Assembly (NCBI RefSeq): GCF_029784165.1
Contig: NC_073696.1
Coordinates: 244,636,892-244,700,891 of the forward strand
Length of the DNA stretch: 64,000 nt
Direction of reading: 5' to 3'
Source: Wyeomyia smithii
Taxonomy: Eukaryota > Arthropoda > Insecta > Diptera > Culicidae
Shown here: one piece after another, positions 34,599 to 46,490 of the stretch
How positions within the stretch are numbered: position 1 is the first letter of the stretch
Layout: every line of letters starts with the position of its first letter
The notes under the pieces: generated by a model
What the model saw: only the letters and a program-made list of their open reading frames with translations
Told to the model about the DNA's origin: nothing
Databases searched by the model: none
Program-made: the position numbers and the translations under genes

Positions 34599-35961
34599 GT
34601 GAGTACAAAAAACGTTCATCCATACATACATGCATGCATACACCCTTAGGTGCGCGTTTGGAGCCGTATTTTCGCTGAATGTAGTACCAACGTTGCAAAC
34701 CGGTGCCGAAGCTTTGTTATTTTGTGCAGTATAGTACAGCTTTTATTATTATAAACACTTGCCATTCACTTTTATTTCACCCGCCCGGGAAGTAAAGGTC
34801 TTGAGTCTGCATCACACAAAAAAGGAGGAAATTAATCCCTACAGCTTTTTCAATGTAGCTCGGGATAGAACGATGATGGTGGCGGCGTTCGGACGGCCAT
34901 TTCCGGATGAAACTAAACAGACAGAAGGTTACGAGCAGGATATCCGGTAGGGTCAGTTCACAATCGGATACCCCCCGGGACTAGGGACTTTTCCTACGAT
35001 TGCTACCGGTCTACAAAAAAAAAGGAATCAGCAGGCTTTATATCATCAGGCTTATCTGATATCGTTACGGTTTATTACGAGCTTTTTCCGGGTTTTTTTC
35101 TGCTGATACCGGATGTGTTGGTCTTGTCGCGCCTGAAGCCGGCCGGGTTATGCTTCCTGCACTGGTAAACTATGAAGTGCGGGTGGTTAAGGAAAATAGC
35201 CCTCATCAGAAAGGAATAAAGTGGGCTGCGTAATACTAATTATACAATTTTTTTATAATGTGGGTAATGTGTGCCTGTGGTTAATTACTGTTGCTCCTAG
35301 GAGCTGGTTTTGGGATTCCATGGAATTAGATATCTGTAGGTAGTTAATCAGCAATAATCCATTCTTATTTGAAGAGTTTTTGTCTCTTGACTACTAATAT
35401 GTATTTATTCCTCTTCTTTCCACCTAATTTGCTCAGCGATTTAAAAAAACGACGCTATTTTTATCATATCTTGTGTTATCAAAATGATTCTCGTTATCTG
35501 TTTCAAATATTCCCAGCCGGTGGTGGTGCCCGTCAAAGATACTAGATTAAGAGCGTTTCCGAAATTAAATGCCTGAGCAAAGATTGGCGTAATTATCTCA
35601 TTCTAACGTTCCTTCTCCTACGGTAACCTTTCCTGGGAACTACAACAAACACGTATTAAAAAATGTTTTTTTTGCCCTGCTCCATAATATCTTGCACACG
35701 GCCGAGACTGCCACCGGGGGTTTTCCATAACCCAAAAAAAAAACCGTTTACTGTTTTGCTCATTCAAACTGCAGCTACACCATCAGAAAAAGGAATCAGA
35801 GGTTCGGCTTGTGGTTTGCCTCCTAGTAGATTTGCGGGCTCGGTTTGTAACTTCAGTTTGCTGTTTTGCTCGCACCATTGGTTATACCTTTGACTCATTC
35901 TATTCTTGTTTTTTGTATCTTTTTCCTGTTTCTTTCTCGGATTTCACTTGCCACCTTACAG
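34599..35961. other. Intron between exons B and C
   Basis: 1.36 kb, unusually free of recognisable transposons for this locus. Starts GTGAGT, ends CCACCTTACAG. Confidence 0.7.
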
Positions 35962-36121
35962 GGCAGGGAACTGCTGAACAACCCATCGGAGGGGATTATC
36001 GTATCAAACCAGAGCTTGGTGCTGCAGAACGTGAGCCGCTCCCGGGCTGGCCTGTACACCTGCGTCGGCAGCAATCGGGAAGGCGATGGCGAGAGCAATC
36101 CGGTTCATCTGGATATCAAGT
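35962..36121 (+). CDS. Sidestep-family exon C (second half of the Ig domain)
   Basis: Acceptor CTTACAG, donor T|GTAAGT. Encodes GRELLNNPSEGIIVSNQSLV, LQNVSRSRAGLYTCVGSNRE and GDGESNPVHLDIK. It provides the LxLQNVxRxxAGxYTC signature with the second Ig cysteine. Starts in phase 0 and ends in phase 1; joined to exon D it gives DIKFAPVCRPG, the characteristic inter-domain linker of Sidestep proteins. A potential N-glycosylation site is visible (NQSL). Confidence 0.92.
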
Positions 36122-36441
36122 GTAAGTTTACTTTGCTTGTTTCGGTGTGGTTTTAGTGAAGTGCTAAAGATGTGTCGAAATCAAATGTTTATTTTTTGCC
36201 CGGTGAATCGTGCATCGCATTTATTCTACGTTGCCAGCAATATAAAAACGATGCTGTTGTGTTGTTTGTGTACGTTTAATTCCGTTTTTTGTCAAATAAT
36301 CAACACCGATTAAACGATAAACAACGGCATGCAAACAACGGTAATTTCGCCTTTTAGTTGAAATGCAACCTCATCAATTGACATGTGAATTCTAATGTAA
36401 ATATCTCCTTGAATAACACCAAAAATTAGATAAACAAAGTA
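36122..36441. other. Intron start, unique sequence
   Basis: Opening of the 10.2-kb intron between exons C and D; no feature seen before the solo LTR. Confidence 0.5.
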
Positions 36442-36848
36442 TGTTCGGACAGAAACTCCTGCCTCAGCTGGGAATCACTGTCAATTGTGAGTGACCAGCT
36501 GAGGCCCAAGCGACGCTGGTTTGCGCGCGCTTTCAAGCTTTGTTCTGGCTCGACAATGCTGCCGTCCGAGAGGCAGCCTATAAATGCGCTCTCCACAGCA
36601 GCGCTAGGGTTAATTGTAGTCAGTCGATAATCGTACGGTGGCAGCGCACGGTATAGAATAAATGTAGTTAAGTAGAGACTAGAAGAAGGCAGCGCACGGT
36701 ATAGAATAAATGTAGTTAAGTAAAGACTTGACTAAAGAGTTAAGTATAGAATAAATGTAGTTAGGTAAAGACTTGCGTTTGCGTTCGTCGGGAAAAGAAA
36801 ACTTCTCCATGGGCCGTAATTGCCACAACGTAGGGCCGTGCGCGATCA
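36442..36848 (+). mobile_element. Solo LTR of an LTR retrotransposon (407 bp)
   Basis: Begins TGTTCGG and ends GATCA (TG...CA), flanked by a 5-bp duplication AAGTA (36437-36441, 36849-36853). It contains CTATAAATG as a TATA box (about 36578) and repeated AATAAA. A 48-bp unit starting GGCAGCGCACGGTATAGAAT is tandemly duplicated from 36640, with a third partial copy at 36744. No internal region, so it arose by LTR-LTR recombination. BEL/Pao or gypsy not decided. Confidence 0.8.
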
Positions 36849-36859
36849 AAGTATTATGC

Positions 36860-37440
36860 AAAAAGTTCAGGTTAAACTGAAAGCGAACCTAGCGCCAAAG
36901 CTTTACTGTGAGTAAATGAACTTTAAAGTTTAACCACCAAAAAATCTCAGGTAAGGTGAGTCCTAATCACGGAATAACAAAGTTGTTTTAGCTCAGCTTG
37001 CTACTCCGTGATTGATCCGAATCATCAAAATTGCACAGTAAATAAGCTGAATGGGGCTGGGAGTGATCGACCATTCCCATTATACAAGCTTTAGTGACTC
37101 AATACTTTTGCAATGATCAATAACGGCACCGGCCACGTCCTTACAATCGGGTGGAAAGAGGGATGAGATAAGTAAGCATTAGCTTTGCTGTTTGGAGACC
37201 TTGTATACCACTGAATTTTCACAAATACCACAGGAATGAGATTGTTTGTTTGTTAGTGGAGAAACGTAACCGTAACCGTGCGCCTCCTTTCACTGTTAAA
37301 CCGGTGGAGATCCTGAGTTAATTATTCGACAGCCTTCTAGGTAACAAGCTTAGGAAGGAATTTGGATCTAGAGCTCGAAAGTAATATTCTAAAGAAAAAC
37401 TTTCTTCAACAAAGTTGTTAGAGTCAAGCAAATTATTCAA
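36860..37440. repeat. Dispersed repeat fragments shared with 43.0-44.0 and 51.9 kb
   Basis: 36870-36935 (GAACCTAGCGCCAAAG...AAGTTTAACC) resembles 43246-43303. 37080-37190 (ACTCAATACTTT...ACGGCACCGGCCA) resembles 51911-52000. 37278-37437 (GTGCGCCTCCTTTCACTGT...ACAAAGTTGTTA) is a copy of the arm of the foldback element at 43025-43968. Confidence 0.65.
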
Positions 37441-37689
37441 TTTTTAACGTTTTCTTTACTTGATACAGCTGCTTATAGATGCACTTGACATATATAAGTG
37501 CAAATACTAGGTAATAACCTTTATAAATTACTGAAAAGAACCATACGGAAGCGCTGGAAGAAATTAAATCTGATGCAAGCCAAAGCCAAAATTGCACAGA
37601 AGGTTGATCCCATGAATTGCTAGGGATTCCTAATAGTCTCATTTCTTACTTTTTGCGTAATTCCGAATAAATGAACTAAATTCATACCC

Positions 37690-37830
37690 TACGCTACTCA
37701 CACACACACACGCAGCTCACACACGCACGCACACTGCTCACACACACACGCACACTGCTCTCACACACACGCTATTCATACACACACACGCTATATACAT
37801 TATACAATATACACACGCGCGCGCTGTAAA
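37690..37830. repeat. CA-rich microsatellite
   Basis: Runs of (CA)n and (CG)n interrupted by GCTCTCA, ending in CACACGCGCGCGC. Confidence 0.85.
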
Positions 37831-38969
37831 CCACACACTATACCTACACTAATTACTATCGGCAGCATCCAAACGACTACCAAGTCTTTCAATGGTCCCT
37901 TCCAACGGCTTCCAATGGTCTCCAGTGCCGATCACGTTCAGCTTCGGGCTGTACTCCAACAACGATATCTGAATTAGATTACCACTGCACATAAGACGGT
38001 CTCCATATAGAGAAGTGGCCAAAATTACCAAAATGCGAATCATTTTTGAGCACATGATTTTATAGTTTTTAATTTATATTTCCATAGTTTCTCAATGAAA
38101 TCTTTATATACGAAACGGTTCAAGTTGAAAAACGCCTCCAAGGTTACCTCTTTCAAAAATGAAATAAAATAGTTTTTCTGAACATTTTGAAATATATAAA
38201 CTCCTTATGGTATGTTTGCATACAATTAAGAGCTTATTATATCAGCTTCCTAAAACAGGAAGATTATTTGATTTTAACCCTGCAGAGTCTGCCGCAGGCC
38301 AAGTAGAAAATATTCGGAATCCTAATTTTGATCTTCAAAAACATCATGAGAGCTCTATTTGTGCCTTTCAAGAATCAAGAGTTTGCGGAAAATTTGCGTT
38401 TTTGTAAAAAAAAAAGATGATTAAAAGTTTTTAATTTTTTCAACATATTTTGAATTTTTGAACGATTTATCGACGAAATTGTTCGTATATCACTCCAATT
38501 TGGTCCTGAATACATTGAAAATACGTTAAATTAGTAAAATTATTCGTTTGTATACACTGACGAGTTTTGAAAAATATTTTGATATACCTCATTTCACGTA
38601 GTTTATGGACAGCTCCTTGTCACTACAATACCCTATATGAAAAAATCATCAACAATAGAAAACCAACAATTTGACAACAAATTTGGCCGTAATTCTTCTT
38701 TTCACGACCATTGTGCACTGGTGGGGTCTAACTCAGATCGAAGGGAGGCCGAACTTTTCGCTTTGACCGTCGACCAGGGAATGAGCTTCTCTGATTGATT
38801 TCTTTTTGAAGAGACTTTAACCCCAAACGGTCATTCGTCCCTGATGAGCTTCTCTCGATGCTGAATGTTCTTTTATTGCGTCACTCAGTATGAAAACTTA
38901 GGTCATTGGATGAAGAACGTAGAAGCATTTCTTTCCACGTCGCTTACATCGGGTGATGAATGTGATGCC
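37831..38969. other. Intron, non-coding
   Basis: AT-rich with scattered short ORFs; nothing recognised. Confidence 0.4.
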
Positions 38970-40010
38970 AATAGGCTGGCATGGGGACGGGACACGAGGC
39001 ATATGGACGCTAGGCATATGGATGTTAGGCATAGTATTTTAGGCATACAGACGCGAGGCATAATGGATGTGAGGCATTATGGATACGAGGCATACTGCCA
39101 CAAGGCATAACGGACGCGAGGCCGAATGGACGCGAGGCCGAATGGACGCGAGGCCGAATGGACGCGAGGCCGAATGGACGCGAGGCCGAATGGACGCGAG
39201 GCCGAATGGACGCGAGGCCGAATGGACGCGAGGCCGAATGGACGCGAGGCCGAATGGACGCGAGGCCGAATGGACGCGAGGCCGAATGGACGCAAGGCCA
39301 AATGGACGCGACGCCGAATGGACGCGAGGCCGAATGCGATGTTGTACGATCGCATGAGATCCAATTATGTAGTTCAGGTGTAAATATATTCCTAAAGAGT
39401 TTAAGTTGGGTATAATACTTTTCTTAAAATCATGCGGCGAAGACGCATAATCGAGGGCAAGGAAACGAGGCGGCACTAAGCCGCCGTGGTTTCCGCAGTC
39501 CGAGCCGGCCGCCAACCCGCCGTCGGAAGCGGCGGCCTCTCGCACCCAAACGACTGATCTACTGGTTTGCTAGGTCTACTCAAACAGAGTTTTCTTCCCT
39601 TAGTTAAGTCCGAACGAGCGGTAGCGAGTAAGAACAGCATTCGGTCGAACAGCGAGTCGGCCGAAGGCCGCGAGTGTATTGCTTTCCAAATGACACTTTA
39701 AATCGAAATACATGTTATTGAAAGAGGGCTGTGATGATAATAACGATAATAATATATTTCGCATCACTTCCCCTTAGCCTTGTGTCCATTCAGCCTTGTA
39801 TCCATTCGGCCTCGCATCCATTTGGCCTCGCGTCCATTCGGCCTCGCGTCCATTCGGCCTCGCGTACATTCGGCCTCGTGTCCATTCGGCCTCGCGTCCA
39901 TATGCCTCGTGTACGTATGCCTGCCGTCCATTATGCCTAGCGTACTATGCCTCGCGTCCGTATGCCTCGCGTCTGTATGCTTAACGGGGTGTCATCGGCT
40001 GGCATTGCTA
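38970..40010. mobile_element. Foldback element with inverted 16-bp minisatellite arrays
   Basis: The left half carries GAGGCATA-type degenerate units (38990-39110) and then about 13.5 copies of CGAGGCCGAATGGACG (39121-39336). The right half carries about eight copies of the complement (39784-39900) and then degenerate TATGCCTCG units to 39985. The outermost sequences GGCTGGCAT (38971) and ATGCCAGCC-type (complement at about 40000) also pair. The centre (39337-39777) is unique GC-rich sequence. Since 16 is not a multiple of 3 and no stop occurs in the unit, long spurious ORFs appear on both strands. Confidence 0.75.
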
Positions 40011-40162
40011 GCCAATGAATTAATGCGTGAACCTATTTCGTCTATGTTTTTGAAGTCTGCGTTAGGGAAATAAGCCAATCGTATGGAAAACGTGTGTGGA
40101 TTTTTGACCTTGATACTTTTCCGCAATTTTCATAGAGTAATAAAAAAATTGTAGGTAAACTT

Positions 40163-40591
40163 CCCGATCAAAAAGACAAAACAAAAATGTAACACAGGCT
40201 GTTAGTTTGTAATATGATAAACCTTTCAGGTTGTGTTTCAATTTTGATCCCGTTAGGTGTTAAAATAACAGAAATCATAGCAAAAAATATTCTACTAATA
40301 TCAAACCTATATCAAACTTTGTTACTAGCGTATCAGCTTTCTAACAAAATTGGATAGCACATAGAACAGTATTATAACAACCATTGTTATAAACAACAGG
40401 TTTTGATAGAGACGAAAAAATTGTTAGATTTGTTTCAGAACAACTCCATTTTATGATTTGTTATTATAACTCATTCAGATTCAATTTTGTTATCAAAAGC
40501 AAATGGGGAAGTACAAAATCGTATCAAAATATGTTATTTGTATCTCCCGTTGATAGAGTTTTGTAATTTTATTTATGCTCTTCTGATCGGG
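40163..40591. mobile_element. Probable MITE with CCCGATCA ends
   Basis: CCCGATCAAAAAGACAAAAC at the left is matched by the complement of the right end, CCCGATCAGAAGAGCATAAA. The interior is AT-rich and non-coding, with repeated TATCAAA words. The target duplication is unclear. Confidence 0.55.
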
Positions 40592-40754
40592 TTATCATGC
40601 TATACAAAAACACGTAAAAAAAGGGTTTTGCTATGAAAACTTTTATTTTATACCACTATATATTAGGGTGGGACCAAAAATAAATTCTAGCTCCCATGCA
40701 CTTTTCGTGTTCCTTATGGGTTCTATAACAACCGTGTAACTTTTCAGATCGATC

Positions 40755-41455
40755 GGTTGAATTATATTTTTGCGCCCGATTTTTCAAGTTTCCATACGAT
40801 TTTATATTGGAAAATCCACTTTTTCAAAACTTATTCCCTAGAGATGTCCACTTCGCACCTAAAATTATATCGATACATGATAATTATAGGAAATTTTCCT
40901 GGGGAAAAATGTTTTAAAGGCCGTAAGACGCTACGCTGCTTGTAGAAAAAGTTATTCACCTCAAACAGATTGTATGCTTAACGAATGGCTCACCATTGAA
41001 TTTTACTAGCAATACTGCTGCAGCATGCTGCTGTTGCAAATTCAATCATGTGATAAGAAATGATTTTGTGTAAATTTTATCTTGGAGGCTTCTCCGAAGC
41101 TACTATAAGCAAAAATTCCACTTGCAAGCTTACTTCCACGCGAAATTATTTCTCATCCTTAAGCAAGTTTGCAAGAGCAGCATGCTGTAGCAGTGTTGCT
41201 AGAAAAATTCAATGGTGAGCCGTTCGTCAGACATTCAATCAGTTTGGGGTGAATAACTTTTTGTACAAGCATCGTAGCGTCGTACAGTCTTCAGAAGAGT
41301 TTTTCCAAGGAATATTTCCTACAAATATCATGTGTCGATATATTTTTGGGAGCCAACTGAACAACTCTAGAGAATAAGTTCTGAAGAAGTGAAAATTCTC
41401 ATATAAAATTGTCTGGAAACTTTGAAAATCGGGTGCAAAAATATAGCGAAAAAAT
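40755..41455. mobile_element. Long-inverted-repeat foldback element
   Basis: A left arm (about 40760-41040) pairs imperfectly with a right arm (about 41166-41450): for example GCGCCCGATTTTTCAAG against the complement of CTTTGAAAATCGGGTGC, and GGCTCACCATTGAATTTTAC against its counterpart at 41220. The centre is about 125 bases. No ORF of note; outer ends diverge. Confidence 0.65.
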
Positions 41456-43024
41456 AACACCATCGCTTTTTCCAATCTACTATTCATATGATATTCTCAC
41501 CGAACATTGAAAACAACATCAGTCTTTTAATTTTATGTGTTACAGTAGACTTTATTTCATAATAACTAGGTTTCTATCAATTTTACCTTGCAAAAAAAGT
41601 CACTTGTATCTAGTAATTTCCGATTTTCGACCGTTTTCTATCACAACCCACGGCAATACTACCACCAATTGAATTGTCTAAGTGCTTTACACACACGGCA
41701 GTTTAAATTTCTTGCAGAAATTCACAAAGCTTGTAAAAAATAAGCAAAAAATTGATTGTAAGTACAATTATGTCATGTTGATCAACAGCGGATTTATGTT
41801 GAAAAAAAAAGAAGAACATAGCAAACCTAATTATTGTGAAATAAAGTCTGAAGTAACATATGAAAAATAAAGATCTGCTGTTGTTTTAAAAGTTTGGTGA
41901 AATTATCAAATGTATTATAGTGGTAGAAAATAAAAATTTTAACAGCAAAAACATTTTTTAAAAAACATTGTTCACAATAGCTTACTGATCTGATATTCAA
42001 GACACGACCGCATGACGTTGACTACCGTATTATTATATTTCATTAAAACAAATTGTAGACGGAATTGCAACGTTTCTATTACAAAACTTCGAGGCACCAA
42101 ACGGTGCCAGTGGCCTATTATTCTTGTTTACTGGTTAGTCCGTCCATAATACCAGCCATTTTAGTATTTTGCAGTAGCCATGTACTTTTAACAGCCACCA
42201 GCATTACGGGTGAAACCGGTACGAGATGACCGGTACTATTTTGTCTTTCCTTCTTTCAGCTACTAACACCTAGCGTCCTTATGTAATCGGTACGGTTTAG
42301 TAATGAAATGAAATGTTCGAACGGTACCATTTATTTCAAACTACGTCAGTTAGTTAGAAAGAAGGAGGGGCTAAGTAGAAAATGGAATGACAAGGAACGT
42401 AAATAAGCATCGGAAACAGAAAGTGACATCAACAATAACAACAAAGTCAGATCGATTGTATCCGTTAGTGTGCTTGGGAAAAGAGGTAGTGATTGGCTGC
42501 GCGGTATGATTTAGACAATCGATATTAATTACCAATTTTTCAATAGTGTATCTCAAACAATAGTTTGTTTTTGTTACATAAATTTAACCGTAAAACAATT
42601 TCTGATCGATTGATGCCAAAACCTCGAAAACCTGAATATAAATGACTGAAAAATAAGCGCTCAAAACTTGACCATTTTTCCCTGGTTTTCCCTGGTTTAA
42701 TTACTAGATTTTCAAATTCAGGCGCCCAACTTCAATATAGACGTTAGTCAACGTCAAAAGGTACCTAATGTCTAGAAGCGTGCGTGTCCACAAAGTTTTT
42801 GTTATATTAATGTGAAAAACTTCTCCGAAGACGGTGATCAAAAATATAGATTTTTCGAGAAAATATTTTTTTATCTCACATGTAGAGTGATTCATCACGG
42901 ATCTGTTAATGTCCAAAAGAGGGTCTTTTTTTTCACTCTAAAACTTTCCCTAATACACCATGGTTCTAAAATGTAACGTTCGCGATAAATTGGCTTTTGG
43001 CCAGTTTTTTCATTTCTGGACCAC
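41456..43024. other. Intron, non-coding
   Basis: AT-rich. 42690-42960 looks like a dispersed repeat (contains CTTCTCCGAAGACGGTGATC) but no copy elsewhere in the window was found. No gene seen. Confidence 0.4.
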
Positions 43025-43968
43025 AGTGCGCCTACTTTCACTGTTGAAGCAATGGAGACACCAAGTACATCGTTCTAGGGAACGAGCTTAGGGAAAAAGT
43101 TTCGATCTAGAGCTCGATAGTAATATTCTAGAGAAAAACTTTCTTCTACAAAGTTGTTACATAGGATGAGGCGGATATTTTCAAGTTATAACAATTCAGG
43201 GTGACCGAAATTTTCTATCAAATCAGATAGGGTCGGTGTGCGACCGGACCGAACCTAGCGCCAAAAGCATTATTTCGAGTAATCGGCGTTCAAAGTTTAA
43301 CCTTACCGTGTGTGTTCTGCAGGCTGCTATAGTAAAGTTCTGTTTTAATATACTTATGATCTGTCCAAATTTCGTTTTTTCATGAATTACAGCTTATTAA
43401 TTTTCGCATCCACTGGTGTTAAGAACTCAATTAAAAAAAAAATGGCGCTTGGTTCGGTCCGGTCGCACGCCGACCATATTAACTTTCGTATCTTTGTTGT
43501 ACCTTCATATCTTTGTAGATAGAATTGATGATTGTATCACAATGTTACTCTTCCGTTAATTCAATGCAACTTTGTAAAAAAAAATTAAACCGGCAGAAAC
43601 TGTTTCATTGTCACCTTATTATGATTTACACATTATAAAGAATCTCTTAGTCGGTTGTTTTAAAAGATAGAAAAACCTTTTTTTACAAAGTTGCCTTTAA
43701 TTAACGGAACAGCAACATTGTAGAACAATCTTCATTTTTATCATCTACAAAGATTTAAAGGTTAGATATCTAGTGACAGAAAATTTTGTCACTCTAATGT
43801 GTGATAAAATAAAAATAACCGCCGCATCATATGTAACAACTTTGTAGAAGAAATTTTTTTACTAGGATATAACCATCGAGCTCTAGATCCAAATTTCCCC
43901 CTAAGCTCATGCCCCAAAACGATGTATATGGCGCCTCCATCGATTCCACAGTGAAAGGAGGCGCACTA
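43025..43968. mobile_element. Nested palindromic foldback element
   Basis: Outer arms: 43025-43171 (AGTGCGCCTACTTTCACTGT...ACAAAGTTGTTACAT) against 43830-43968 on the other strand. Inner palindromes: GGTCGGTGTGCGACCGGACC at 43233 against GGTCCGGTCGCACGCCGACC near 43455, and GTTAATTCAATGCAACTTTG near 43556 against the complement near 43700. A separate copy of the arm is at 37278. No coding capacity. Confidence 0.7.
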
Positions 43969-46275
43969 TTAACGTTCGCATTGGAGTGTGTGGGAAGCCT
44001 TTGTCGCGTAACTGAAATGGTTGACAATTTTAAAGAATTTAAATACCAGAGGTCATTTTCTAAATTTTCAATAGCCATGGTATTTTCTTAACTCAGTTGT
44101 AACCTTATTTATATGATTGGAATCATTTAAATTTGTAAATAATACAAAAAATAATAATTCTACCTGGTGCATGAAACAAAGTGTCCTATATTTGTAATAA
44201 TGTTACATTTCGCGGATAACAATTGGCCTGTGGCCAGCCCATATTTTGGCTATTTTTGTTGCTTTTGTATGTTAATGCATCAAGACAGAATAAAATAACT
44301 TATTTCCAAGCTTTTACAACAACAAAATAATCAAGATTTCTTGACACTGGCTGTTTACAACACAAAGAAATCTCAACCCAACGGTAATATGTTACTAAAA
44401 TGAAACCTTCACTCTCTGTCTCTATGAACGTCAAATTCGTTGTTTTATCGCTTACAACGCTAGTGTCAACATCGCAGCTGTTACGAAAAATAGAAAAACC
44501 GGTACAAAAAATGTATTTATAAAGGAATTACACCGATTTAGGATTTCTTTTACGTCATATGCATCACCCAATCGTGCTTGTAGGGATATAATTAAAATTC
44601 ATATATAAATACTGTCAATATAAGTACTGTTTACAACCTAAGGTTCCTCCAGACATAAAGATTTGGGTTGTTTTCAACCCACTTAAAATTATAGTTTAAC
44701 TTAGCTTATAAGTGAAAAATCATTTAGGCAATCCTAGTCGGAACAAAGCGCACTACACGTCTCAACTACTTCAGCACAATTGTTTAATTCCCAGGAAACA
44801 GTTTTACACAGTTTTGTTCGAATAAAGGAGGCTCCAACTCAGCTGTTATTCTTACAATACCACTCGATCAACGAAATCAACGCTCGGTTTACGACACACC
44901 TTAAACAAGATGGTACTCCACCCCCCCCCCAACCCCGGTCTGGGTCAGTGAAATCCTTGCCCACAGTCGACAACAACAACAGAACACTTCAAAACTTTTC
45001 CAATTCCAGCCATACGATAACGTTTAAATCGTGTAAAAAATTCACTGCGCCGACACCGGAACGACTCTGCGCTGCGATCCATCAGAACGTTCACCACACG
45101 CCTGGCAATGCTTTATCCGTGAAGGTGATGTCTTTGGTTTCTTTTTCATAGCTCCAAACTGCTTCCTGTACAGAAGGAAAACTTTCTGACCCTGACATTA
45201 TTTTACTTTTAATTAGCCGAACTTTTGATCGCCGTCGCAGCAGCAGCAGCAGCAGCAGCTTCAGTAGCGTTAGTCTACCAAAAGACGCAGACGGCAAAAG
45301 TATAGAAAGTTATTTGTCCATAAAGTGTCGCAGTCAGGCACTCGTAAATTTCGGCAAGCCGGTAGTCCCTGTCCCTCGAGTACGGTGAGGAATCTTTAGC
45401 GAGATTTTACTGGTTCGGGTCCTGTGCAGCACTTTTTTCCGAGCACGACAAAAACAATCACTGCTGCGTTATCGCTGACAGGCCGTCGACTCCAACTTTT
45501 CCTGTTTTGCGGTGCTTTGATTGAGGGGAAGGAGGGCTTCACGATTTTGCTCTGTTTTGTTTTGTTTTGGTTAGTATGAAGCACTGTGGAAAAATCTACA
45601 CTCCGTTTTGGAGAAATTATTAGTTGGAGGCTGCTGACAGATGCCTTCGATTTTTCATCGTGTGTCGATCGATTTATTTCCAATTCCTAGGAGGCGTTAT
45701 TGGTTACGGGTTTGCCGATTGTTGTTAGTTTTCTTTTTTACGATTTCTCTCTTCTCCTTAGCATCGTCGGCAAAGTTTACTCCCATGGGAGTGAGCGACC
45801 GACCGACCGTCGAAGAGGAATACCAGTTGAAGAAAAACTCCGGAAAAATGTCATGTGAAAGTTGGCTTTTACCATTTCCGGTTTTCTCCCGTTTTTTTTT
45901 CTGCTTCGCTGCCGCACGAACAATCAACGAGTGGTGATAATATTCATGGGATGTGGCATTATTTTGCTGTTTTTGGCAACTTGACAGGTCGCGGATCGGT
46001 TGTGTTTGTGTCTCTGTCGTCTCTTTCCGACAGTGCTCAAGCCGGTCGTATTCTCTCGGCTGCGAAAAAGAATTTTAATTTACATGCTTATTGGCTCACT
46101 CGATTATCGCGGATTGAAAACGATTCACTGGTTGGTTGAGGGGATGAGGATTTCGTCGCGAGTGCTTTCAAATTCCCGTTGTGTTGCGGATTCGGAATCA
46201 CTGTGCGCATAAAATGGCAATAAGTAATGAGAAGTGCATTGATCATATTGTTTCTTTTCTTTTTGTTTGTTGCAG
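43969..46275. other. Intron, mostly unique; (CAG)n tract at 45236
   Basis: The second half (44750-46250) is less AT-rich, with a CAG run at about 45236-45259 and open frames in several phases that show no known domain. It ends in TTTGTTTGTTGCAG before exon D. Confidence 0.45.
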
Positions 46276-46490
46276 TTGCCCCTGTCTGCCGGCCGGGTCT
46301 GGTTACGACCTACAACGTGGGTCGGTACGAACAGGCGAAGATATCCTGCGAACTGGAAGCTAACCCGACGGATGTGGCCTTCGTGTGGAAACACAACACT
46401 TCGGTGTCCGAGACGTTGGACATTCCGTCCACCCACGTCAGCAGCGAACAGGCAAAGAGCATCTTCCGGTTTAAGCCGATCAGTGAAAGT
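46276..46490 (+). CDS. Sidestep-family exon D (start of the following Ig domain)
   Basis: Acceptor TTGTTTGTTGCAG, donor AGT|GTAAGT. Encodes (F)APVCRPGLVTTYNVGRYEQA, KISCELEANPTDVAFVWKHN and TSVSETLDIPSTHVSSEQAK, ending FRFKPISES. It carries the first Cys (ISC) and the core Trp (VWKHN) of the fifth-type Ig domain of Sidestep proteins. Expected continuation is DYGTLLCWGxNEIG, which is not found downstream in the window, so the next intron exceeds 17 kb or the gene is broken there. Phase 0 at the end. Confidence 0.9.

Noticed and set aside
39039..39984. Long repetitive ORFs on both strands over the minisatellites
   Set aside because: The 16-bp unit has no stop in any frame, so ORFs arise automatically; there is no other coding signal.
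44780..45151. 123-codon plus-strand ORF as a host exon
   Set aside because: No domain, a poly-Pro run from a C homopolymer, and no convincing splice sites.
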